Shown here: in pieces, positions 34,826 through 41,504 of the stretch
How positions within the stretch are numbered: position 1 is the first letter of the stretch
Layout of the letters: each line of letters opens with the position of its first letter
Assembly (NCBI GenBank): GCA_050740255.1
Contig: JBOICV010000141.1
Span: forward strand, 59,131 to 123,130
Direction: 5' to 3'
Source of the DNA: JBOICV01 sp050740255
GTDB taxonomy: Bacteria; Pseudomonadota; Gammaproteobacteria; Nevskiales; JBOICV01
Length of the DNA stretch: 64,000 nt
Translations under genes and position numbers: made by a program
Notes under the pieces: generated by a model
Databases searched by the model: none
Told to the model about the DNA's origin: nothing
Seen by the model: only the letters and a program-made list of their open reading frames with translations

Positions 34826-36106
34826 TCAATTGCCCTGCGGCTGCGCCAGAGCTTCGCCGGTCAGGCGTTCGATCTCGGCCAGCAAGCGGTGGTAGTTCGC
34901 CGCGGACTCGATGGCGGCGCGCTGCACTTCGATCAGCTCCTGTTGCGTCGCGGCCAGTTCGAGGTAGGAAAAGCGCCCGCGTTCATAGCCGTACTGGGTC
35001 TGCTCCAGCGCGGCCTGCGCCTGCGGCCGGGCCTCGCTGCGCAGGGTCTCGACTGCGGCACGGTTTTGCAGCAATTCCTGATACAGCGCGAACAGCGTGG
35101 CGTTGGCCCGGATCAAGGCGGCCTGCTTCGCCGCCTCGGTTTGTTCGTGCCGCGCTTCGGCCTCGCGGATCGCGCCCTGGTTGCGATTGAACAGCGCCAG
35201 CGGCAGCGAGACGCCCGCCACCAATGCCGTATCGCCGGATTGTTCCAGCCGCCGTAGTCCCGCGCCCAGAGTGAGATCGGGCTTGGCTTGCGCCCGCGCC
35301 AGTTCCAGTTCTGCCGCGCGCAGACGGGCCTCGGAAGCAAAGCGCAGGAAGTCCGGATTGCGCTGCACATTCGCGGTCAGCGTCTCCAGGTTCCGGGTCG
35401 GCGTCAGGGTGAAGAGATCGGCGCGGGCGGTCGCGAAGGCCGGTGTGGTGTCACCCCAAAGCGCGATCAGGCTGCGGCGCGTAGATTCCAGCGCGACCTC
35501 GGTTTGCCGCTGCGCGAGCCGTGCGCGGGTGAGCGCAATGGCGGCGCGGCTTTGTTCGGCCTGCGGCGTGCGCGCCGCCTCAACCCGGGTTTTGATTGCG
35601 GCCAGCGTTTTCTCCGCCAATCCGCTGGCGTCGCGCATCAGGCTCAGCTGCTCCTGGGCGACGACCACTTCGACAAAGCGGCGCGTTACTTGTGCCAGCA
35701 CATCCAGTTGCAGGGCCTGGCGCTCGATACTCTTGTCATCCCGCTCAAGCGCCGCCAGATCCACACGCCGGCTGCGCTTGCCACCCAACTCGATCACCTG
35801 GCTCAGGCTTAGCGTTGTTTCCAGCGCATCGGCGCCACTCAGATCACCGTCGCCGGCGAAATTCTCCAGCTCGAGACCCAGCTCCGGGTTTGGACGCAGG
35901 CCGGCCTGAGTGATACGTGCATCAGCCGCACGCAATTCATAAACAGAGACCTGCAGTTCCGGGTTGCGCTCCAGAGCAACGGCAATCGCCTGCGGTAGGG
36001 TCAGTTCGCCGCTCGCGCTGGCGACATTTTCGGCACCAGCGGCGCTGGCACTGACGATGAACAAACCAAAACACGCGGCTCGCAGGTATGCGAGATAAGA
36101 AATCAT
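34826..36106 (-). CDS. czcC: Outer-membrane channel protein (CzcC/TolC family)
   Basis: 426 residues from the ATG at 36106, preceded by GGGAGG five bases away; the in-frame ATG at 36124 lacks such a site. A signal peptide ends ASAAGA. The rest has the long helical TolC repeats: LTLPQAIAVALERNPEL, ITQAGLRPNPELGLELENF and the second copy from NVQRNPDFLRFASEARLRAAELELARAQAKPDLTLG. It supplies the outer-membrane exit duct of the metal efflux system. Adjacent genes are the small His-rich protein upstream (66 bp) and the adaptor downstream (7 bp). Confidence 0.92.
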   Translation of the reverse strand: MISYLAYLRAACFGLFIVSASAAGAENVASASGELTLPQAIAVALERNPELQVSVYELRAADARITQAGLRPNPELGLELENFAGDGDLSGADALETTLSLSQVIELGGKRSRRVDLAALERDDKSIERQALQLDVLAQVTRRFVEVVVAQEQLSLMRDASGLAEKTLAAIKTRVEAARTPQAEQSRAAIALTRARLAQRQTEVALESTRRSLIALWGDTTPAFATARADLFTLTPTRNLETLTANVQRNPDFLRFASEARLRAAELELARAQAKPDLTLGAGLRRLEQSGDTALVAGVSLPLALFNRNQGAIREAEARHEQTEAAKQAALIRANATLFALYQELLQNRAAVETLRSEARPQAQAALEQTQYGYERGRFSYLELAATQQELIEVQRAAIESAANYHRLLAEIERLTGEALAQPQGN

Positions 36107-36172
36107 GGATGCCTCCCACGGCATGCCGCGCGCGGCGCGGCGGATCAGGAAATTACAAACAGACTGGGAGGC

Positions 36173-36553
36173 TTACAGCGGGGGTGCGCGCAGGGGCGGC
36201 TGAAAGTATCGCGAAGCTCGACTGAATGTCGGCTGGGTTTCTATCGCCCGTAGTGGGCCGGGCATGCGGAGCAGCGCAAACAAACCCAGCGCTGCAAGTA
36301 ACAAAAATGGCAGATCAAATCCGGACTTTGCGCCCTTGAGTAAGGCCTCGTCGTTGAGGTCCAGGTCAAAATCTGCATGCGGACCAGAGGTATGTTCATC
36401 ATCGTTGTGCAGGCCGGCGTCAGACCAGTGCCACACTTGCGGCGCTTCCTGTCCGTCCAGACATAAGTGTAAATGCACGCCTGCTGCACGCATCACCAGC
36501 AAGGTGATGCAAAAAAACACCAGCAGGGATGCGCGTCCTGAGGAAAGCTTCAT
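36173..36553 (-). CDS. Small His-rich membrane protein of the metal-efflux operon
   Basis: 126 residues with two hydrophobic segments (about 8-27 and 80-95). Between them is a metal-ligand-rich stretch: HLHLCLDG, then VWHWSDAGLHNDDEHTSGPHADFDLDL. The gene is the first of the operon that continues into czcC, czcB and czcA. Small proteins of this sort often accompany czcCBA in Proteobacteria. A periplasmic metal-binding or sensing role is suggested by the His/Asp content but not proven. Confidence 0.75.
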   Translation of the reverse strand: MKLSSGRASLLVFFCITLLVMRAAGVHLHLCLDGQEAPQVWHWSDAGLHNDDEHTSGPHADFDLDLNDEALLKGAKSGFDLPFLLLAALGLFALLRMPGPLRAIETQPTFSRASRYFQPPLRAPPL

Positions 36554-36609
36554 GGCCTACAGGCTACCAGTTTTGGAATACGGGTCAACTTCAGCCCAAA
36601 CACGAGTGC

Positions 36610-36640
36610 ATTCGACACCCTGAAGTTGCTCCAGGGTCAA
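36610..36640 (-). promoter_or_regulatory. MerR-type (CadR/PbrR/ZntR-like) promoter and operator for the czc operon
   Basis: On the minus strand TTGACC (36640-36635) is followed by exactly 19 bases and then TCGAAT (36615-36610). The spacer holds the dyad ACCCTGGAG-CAA-CTTCAGGGT (36637-36617) with one mismatch between arms. A 19-bp spacer spanned by a dyad is the hallmark of promoters distorted by MerR-family activators, and the TTGAC-dyad-GGGTG layout resembles the Pb/Cd/Zn group. No merR gene is in the window, so the regulator acts from elsewhere. Confidence 0.75.
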
Positions 36641-36657
36641 GAAGCAAGGACCGTTTC

Positions 36658-37671
36658 TCAAACGGGCGCCGCGTTTCCGCGCTTCTGTTCTCGATACTGC
36701 AACGGCGTCGCACCAGACCAGCGCTTGAACGCCCGGTAAAACGTGCTCGGTTCGGAAAAACCGGTCAGATAGACAATACGTTCGATGGGCTCTTCGGTGC
36801 GCGCCAGCAGCCGGCGTGCGAGCGCGTAGCGGAATTCGGATAGCACCTCGCTGAAACTGGTGCCGGCGCGCGCCAGTTCGAAGCGCAGCCGCCGCGCCGG
36901 CATGTTGAGCGCCTTGGCCACATCCTCCAGATCGCAGTTCTCCCATTCGAGCCGCTGCGAAAACAGCGTGCGGATGCGTTCGATCAGGTCCTGCCGCTCG
37001 ATGTTGGACAGGCGCTTGTCGGCGAGCTGCTCGTGCAGTTGCAACAGGTCGGGATCGCGATGCGGCAGGCGGTAATCCAGCACCACAGGATCGAACCAGA
37101 TTTCGCTCTGCGCGCAGCCGAATTCGACCGGGCACCCGAGGACCCGCTCGTATTCCTTCAAGGGCGCGCGCCGGTTGCAGCGCAGACGCACCTTGAGTAA
37201 GCGCGACTCTCTTTCTGTGACATTGCGTACCAGTTGCAACATCGAGTAGAGCACACAGATTTCCGTATGCCGCGCCTGCTCGGCATCCATCGCAGCAGCC
37301 TGCACCACTGCCCGTGCACCTTGCTTGTCCTGCACCAGCTTGAGGTCGAGCGCATCGCTGACCAGCCTTAAGTACTTGGTGCTACGTGCAACCGCCTCGC
37401 CAAGCGTCGGGCTGCTATACATCAGGTATTCGAGAATCTCGCCGCGGTAAGGCGGCAGATGCGGACATAGATGCAGCCCGATATCCGGATCGCCGCTGAC
37501 CTTCTCGACCGTCTGCCAAAACCAGGTCTGCAACTGGTGGGGCGTGCGCAGCTCGCGCAGTGGCAGCTTCTCCGCGTCGTAGCCAAGCTGGGCATAAATA
37601 GCGTTCACGTCCAGCTTCGCCTTGACCATGGCCTCGTGGACGACTTGCAATAGCAAACCGGAATCCCGCAT
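36658..37671 (-). CDS. AraC-family regulator
   Basis: 337 residues. The N-terminal 200 residues match the same ligand-domain type as the AraC protein at 24246 (AIYAQLGYDAEKL, DPDIGLHLCPHLPPY, LEYLMYSSPTLGEAVARS). The HTH is at about 238-330 (DVAKALNMPARRLRFEL, RIVYLTGFSEPSTFYRAFKRW, TPLQYR). Its ATG directly abuts the REP-like repeat, which supplies the purine-rich GAGGGCGAGGG ahead of the start. It reads toward the czc operon but ends 104 bp before it. That gap holds a MerR-type promoter, so the AraC gene and czc are separate units. The alpha/beta hydrolase gene divergent from it is a likelier target. Confidence 0.88.
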   Translation of the reverse strand: MRDSGLLLQVVHEAMVKAKLDVNAIYAQLGYDAEKLPLRELRTPHQLQTWFWQTVEKVSGDPDIGLHLCPHLPPYRGEILEYLMYSSPTLGEAVARSTKYLRLVSDALDLKLVQDKQGARAVVQAAAMDAEQARHTEICVLYSMLQLVRNVTERESRLLKVRLRCNRRAPLKEYERVLGCPVEFGCAQSEIWFDPVVLDYRLPHRDPDLLQLHEQLADKRLSNIERQDLIERIRTLFSQRLEWENCDLEDVAKALNMPARRLRFELARAGTSFSEVLSEFRYALARRLLARTEEPIERIVYLTGFSEPSTFYRAFKRWSGATPLQYREQKRGNAAPV

Positions 37672-37711
37672 CCCTCGCCCTCACCCCTGCCCCTCTCCCG
37701 GAGGGAGAGGG
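37672..37711. repeat. REP-like hairpin repeat
   Basis: CCCTCTCCC (37691-37699), GGA, GGGAGAGGG (37703-37711) with the flank CCCTCGCCCTCACCCCTGCC at 37672-37691. This is the reverse-orientation match of the element at 29159-29200. It lies in the divergent spacer between the AraC and hydrolase genes. Confidence 0.8.
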
Positions 37712-37834
37712 AAAATACCTTCTAGTTTGCCGTAAAGCCACTGCACAGTCAGCGGCTTACGTGTTTGCGCCAAGCCATGGCCCCGTCGCTACCGCTAGAA
37801 TCCCGGAAGAACTAGATAGAACGGAGGGGTCGAA

Positions 37835-38645
37835 ATGCAGCCGGATGAAACGGGACGCGCCCGCTGGGGCGAATACGAGATCGCTTACGAGATTTATGGC
37901 CGCGCGGACGGCATGCCGTTTCTGCTAATGCACGGCATTCTGCTGGACTCGGTCATCAATCAGGATCTGGCCGAGGAATTCGCCGCCGCCGGCTTTCGCG
38001 TGGTGCTCTGCGATTTTCTCGGCCATGGCGCCAGCGACAAGCCCAGCGATCCAAAACTGCACCGGGTGGACTTCTACGCCGAGCAGGCGCTGGCGGTGCT
38101 CGATCATTTGCACATTCAGCGGGCGGTGGTGGGCGGAATTTCCCTCGGCGCGATCACCGCGCTGCAATTCATTGCGAAGTGGCCGGAGCGGGTGCGCGCT
38201 ATTCCTCGAAATGCCGGTGATGGAGTGGTCGGCGCCCGCAGCGGCATTGATTCTGGTGCCACCCATGATGGTGGTGCGCTATGCCGCTGCGCTCTATCGT
38301 CCGATCGCGCGTTTCCTGCGCCGCTTGCCACGGCCGCGTACGCGCTGGGCGGCCAGCGTGCTGAATGCCGCGTCACAGGAGCCGGAAGTCATCGCCGCGA
38401 TTCTGCACGGCGTGATGATTGGTCCGGTGGTGCCACCAGCCTATGTGCGCCAGAACGTAAAAGCGCCAACGCTCATCATCGGCCACGGCGGCGACGCCTT
38501 GCATCAACTCCTAGACTCCGAGGAACTCGCCAGAGAGATTCCCGGGGCAAAGCTGTTGAGTGCGCGCTCGATACTGGAGCTGCGCACCAAGCCCGAGCGG
38601 CTCATGCCGGAAATCCTCGACTTTCTCGGCGCCCTGCCCGCGTGA
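37835..38645 (+). pseudogene. Alpha/beta hydrolase gene broken by a frameshift near 38198
   Basis: The gene starts at the ATG at 37835 after GGAGGGG. The first 122 residues show oxyanion MHGILLDS, GHGASDKP and the nucleophile elbow GGISLG (Ser103). Reading then leaves the frame; a second frame continues with LFLEMPVMEW, LIIGHGGDALHQL and LDFLGALPA to a stop at 38645. The break is at GTGCGCGCTATT. One more GC dinucleotide would restore V-R-A-L-F, so loss from a GC run or a sequencing error are both possible. The usual C-terminal catalytic His is not evident (SARSILELRTKPERL), which some relatives also lack. It is convergent with lexA, 3 bp apart. Confidence 0.7.
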
Positions 38646-38648
38646 TTC

Positions 38649-39272
38649 TTAGCGGCCAGTCTGGCGTAGCAAAATGCCGGAATAAATCCCGACGATCCTG
38701 ACATCCTCCGGCTGGTAGCGCATCGCACTCTCCGCAGGATTATGCGGGATGAGGACCAGCTCGCCGTTATCAATCTGCAACTCTTTCACCGTAATTTCCT
38801 CCCGGTCGGTCTTCTTGCTGGGAATTGCGACCACCACCACCTGGCGCGGGTCGGCGGTGGAAGCGCTGAACACGCCGATCAGATCGCCATCGCAGATATG
38901 GGTCGGCGGGCCTGCCATCGAATGCCCTTTCACCTTCATGAACACGTCCGGCTTGCGCCGGAAAACCCCGGCCGGCATCTCGATCCAGTCTTCGATGTTT
39001 TCCTGCGCTTCGATCGGCACGCCCGCGGCGACCGAATACACCACCGGCACCTTGACCCCATGCAGCAACTCGATGCCGTAGTCGCGGCCGGGATGCAGGC
39101 GGATATAGCTTTTTAGCGCCAGCGCATCGAGGTGCTTCTGCACGGCGCGGATATGCGCGATGCGCAGCGTCCTGGCCAGTTCCCGCTGGCTGGGGATTTG
39201 CCCGTAGCGATGCGTCCATTTCTCAAGCGCTGCCAGTACTTGCGCTTGGCGGGGGGTTAATACATCGCTCAT
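38649..39272 (-). CDS. lexA: LexA-type SOS repressor (second-type LexA of imu cassettes)
   Basis: 207 residues from the ATG at 39272. The winged HTH is at about 6-64 (IPSQRELARTLRIAHIRAVQKHL), where the recognition helix differs from E. coli LexA. The cleavage site is A83-G84 (SVAAGVP). The Ser118-Lys163 dyad is in KGHSMAG and TVKEL. RecA filament-stimulated self-cleavage would relieve repression. The gene is divergent from imuA, and a perfect 18-bp palindrome lies 45 bp upstream of its ATG, between the two genes. The nonstandard recognition helix predicts a nonstandard operator. Confidence 0.93.
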   Translation of the reverse strand: MSDVLTPRQAQVLAALEKWTHRYGQIPSQRELARTLRIAHIRAVQKHLDALALKSYIRLHPGRDYGIELLHGVKVPVVYSVAAGVPIEAQENIEDWIEMPAGVFRRKPDVFMKVKGHSMAGPPTHICDGDLIGVFSASTADPRQVVVVAIPSKKTDREEITVKELQIDNGELVLIPHNPAESAMRYQPEDVRIVGIYSGILLRQTGR

Positions 39273-39316
39273 CGGGATCACTCCGGGGCTTGCCAAATAA
39301 GGCAAGTTGGTCGTAT

Positions 39317-39334
39317 GGTAGTCACGTGACTACC
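39317..39334. promoter_or_regulatory. Perfect 18-bp palindrome, probable LexA operator of lexA and imuA
   Basis: GGTAGTCACGTGACTACC is a complete palindrome with no spacer. It sits in the only gap between divergent lexA (start 39272) and the imuA cassette and overlaps the likely imuA start (39326). One dimer could block both promoters. It is not the E. coli CTGT-N8-ACAG box. Confidence 0.75.
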
Positions 39335-39982
39335 TATCCTGTCAAGCCCGGCTTCAGAGCCGCCGGCGCCTCACTCGACCAGTTGCTGCGGCAGGGCCAA
39401 CTCTGGCGCGGCGTCGCGGCCGGGATAGCGGTCGAGCCGACTGGCCGGCCCATGCTGGATCGCTTGCTGCCGGGCGGCGGTTGGCCCCTCGGCACCCTGA
39501 CCGAGTTGCTGCATGAGCAAACGGGTATCGGGGAATTCAGCCTGCTGCTGCCGGCGCTGGCTCGTCTGACCCAGAGCGGCCGGCGCGTGGCACTCGTTCA
39601 GATACCGCATCTGCCGCATCCCGTGCCCCTGGCCCAGGCCGGTGTGGATTTGAGCCAGTTGATCTGGGTCGAGGTGCCGGATGTGCGCGGCGCCTGCTGG
39701 GCGGCGGAGCAATTGTTGAAAAGCGGCAGCGTCGGCGCGCTTGCGAGCTGGGCGGTGCCGCGCGATGAGACCGACCTGCGCCGCCTGCAACTCGCCGCGG
39801 AAGAAGGCGCAGCGCTGGCCTTTCTCTACCGCCCGCTGCGCGCCGCGACGCAGTTCAGTCCCGCCGCTTTGCGGCTGGTGCTGCGGCGCGAACAAGGCGA
39901 ACTGCAAATCAAGCCACTCAAGCTGCGGGGCGCGCCCAGCGGACGCGCATTGCAGCCCGAGGTTTTGGCAGGCGTCGCGTGA
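39326..39982 (+). CDS. imuA: ImuA, RecA/SulA-like SOS mutagenesis protein
   Basis: About 218 residues from the in-frame GTG at 39326; a TTG at 39290 would add 12 residues but would place the operator well inside the gene. The start remains uncertain. The conserved core begins LDQLLRQGQLWRG, followed by LDRLLPGGGWPLGTLTELLHE, a degenerate RecA-type P-loop region, and FSLLLPALARLTQSGRRVALVQIP. ImuA recruits ImuB to DNA damage for translesion synthesis. The gene is followed by imuB 12 bp downstream. Confidence 0.85.
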   Translation: MTTYPVKPGFRAAGASLDQLLRQGQLWRGVAAGIAVEPTGRPMLDRLLPGGGWPLGTLTELLHEQTGIGEFSLLLPALARLTQSGRRVALVQIPHLPHPVPLAQAGVDLSQLIWVEVPDVRGACWAAEQLLKSGSVGALASWAVPRDETDLRRLQLAAEEGAALAFLYRPLRAATQFSPAALRLVLRREQGELQIKPLKLRGAPSGRALQPEVLAGVA

Positions 39983-39994
39983 ACGGGGCTGCGC

Positions 39995-41389
39995 ATGCTG
40001 TGGCTTTGCATTCATTTCCCCGACCTGCCGCTGGCGGCATTGCATGTTCCACCGGCTAGTGCGGTAGCGGTTTATACGCAGAGCGGCCAGCAGCGCTTCG
40101 TGCTCAGCGCCAGCGAAGCTGCGCTCGCGCAGGCTGTGCGATCCGGACAGAAAGTCACCGCGGCCAGTACGCTGTGCCCAAGCTTGCGTCTGGTGGAGCG
40201 CAATCCCGCGGCGGAAAAAAATCTGCTCGAACAGCTTTGCGCGCTGGCCTGCGAACTGGGCAGCGAAGTGAGTGCCGATGTGGAGCGCCGACGGCTCTGG
40301 TGCGAGATCAGCCGTTCGCAGAATTATTTCGGTGGACTGGCGCCCTTGATGCAGCGCGCGCGTCAGCTCTTCTTCGCCCATATCAGCGCGGCGGATTTCG
40401 GCATCGCACCCACACTTGAAGCCGCCGCCCTGGCTTGCGACCTGCACCTCTTGCCTATACTGGCGCCGGCGGATATCCGCAGCCGGCTGGCGGCGGTACC
40501 GATGGCTGCCCTGGCATTGACGGAAGAAATCCGCAGGGGCTTGCGCGGCGCCGGCATCCGCCGGCTCGATCAGTTATCGGCGCTACCACGCGATGGTTTG
40601 CGGCGGCGCTTCGGCGCCGGCCTGCTCGACTATCTCGATCGTCTGCTGGGTGATGCGGCGGACGTACGCAGGCGTTATCAGCCACCGGCCATTTACCAGC
40701 GCAAACTCGAATTCGCCGGTGCGGTAGAAACCCAGGAGGGTTTGCTATTCGCCCTGAAACGCCTGCTGGCGGAGTTCGCCGCCTATCTGCGCGCGCGCGA
40801 CAGCGCGGTACAGAATTTTCATCTGCACTGTCATCATGAAAGTCAGGAGCTGAGCCATTTCACGCTGGGCCTGTCGGCGCCAGCGCGTGCGGCCGAGCAC
40901 CTTCTCACCGTCGTACGCGAACGCATGGCGGGCTGGCAATTGCCGGCGCCGGTGACCGCCCTGACGCTGGCGGCCGAACAGTTCTGCGCGCTGCAAAACA
41001 CCCAAGCCGATTTTTTTGGCGCGGTACAGCGTGACGCGGCCTGGACTGCGGTATTGGATCGCTTGCGCGCCAGATTAGGTGCGGATGCGCTGCGCTGGCT
41101 GCGCATCGAAGACAGTCATTTACCGGAACGGGTCGCCGCCAGCGGCGGGAATTCCGGCAGTATCGAAGCCGACTCGCTGCCGCCGCGGCCGATATGGCTG
41201 TTGCGCGAACCGCGCCAGCTCGCCGAGTTGCCGCAGTTGCTGTCGCCGCCGGAGCGCATCGAAACCGCCTGGTGGGATACGAGCGATGTGCGCCGCGACT
41301 ACTACCTGGCCGAACTCGACGGCAGCCGGCTGTGGATTTTCCGCGAGGCGGCGAGCCGCGAATGGTGGCTGCACGGACTCTGGGCATGA
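39995..41389 (+). CDS. imuB: ImuB, catalytically inactive Y-family polymerase-like protein
   Basis: 464 residues. The N-terminal LCIHFPDLPLAAL replaces the Asp-containing catalytic motif of true Y-family polymerases, so the protein lacks polymerase chemistry. Helix-hairpin-helix-like and little-finger parts follow (RRLDQLSALPRDGLRRRFGAGLLDYLDRL). The C-terminal WWLHGLWA tail is the usual ImuB end. ImuB is a clamp-binding hub that joins ImuA and DnaE2. A beta-clamp motif was not located with certainty. The stop at 41389 precedes a repeat-filled gap of 115 bp before dnaE2. Confidence 0.9.
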   Translation: MLWLCIHFPDLPLAALHVPPASAVAVYTQSGQQRFVLSASEAALAQAVRSGQKVTAASTLCPSLRLVERNPAAEKNLLEQLCALACELGSEVSADVERRRLWCEISRSQNYFGGLAPLMQRARQLFFAHISAADFGIAPTLEAAALACDLHLLPILAPADIRSRLAAVPMAALALTEEIRRGLRGAGIRRLDQLSALPRDGLRRRFGAGLLDYLDRLLGDAADVRRRYQPPAIYQRKLEFAGAVETQEGLLFALKRLLAEFAAYLRARDSAVQNFHLHCHHESQELSHFTLGLSAPARAAEHLLTVVRERMAGWQLPAPVTALTLAAEQFCALQNTQADFFGAVQRDAAWTAVLDRLRARLGADALRWLRIEDSHLPERVAASGGNSGSIEADSLPPRPIWLLREPRQLAELPQLLSPPERIETAWWDTSDVRRDYYLAELDGSRLWIFREAASREWWLHGLWA

Positions 41390-41396
41390 GCAAGCC

Positions 41397-41503
41397 CTCT
41401 CCCGGCTCGCTGCGCTCGCCACCCTCTCCCGCAGGGGGAGAGGGATTTTTCTCTCTCCCCTTGTGGGGGAGAGCCGACGCGCATAGCGCGCGGAGAGAGA
41501 GGG
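41397..41503. repeat. REP-like cluster in the imuB-dnaE2 gap
   Basis: CCCTCTCCC (41422-41430) pairs with GGGAGAGGG (41436-41444), followed by ATTTTT. CTCTCCCC (41453-41460) pairs with GGGGAGAG (41466-41473). Outer copies GCCCTCTC (41395-41402) and GAGAGGGC (41497-41504) can also pair. The first hairpin plus T-run is terminator-like on the plus strand. Confidence 0.75.
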
Positions 41504-41504
41504 C

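Noticed and set aside
39290..39325. TTG at 39290 as the imuA start
   Set aside because: It would put the LexA-type palindrome inside the coding region and has no ribosome site. The GTG at 39326 is at least as good, so it was used with a stated doubt.
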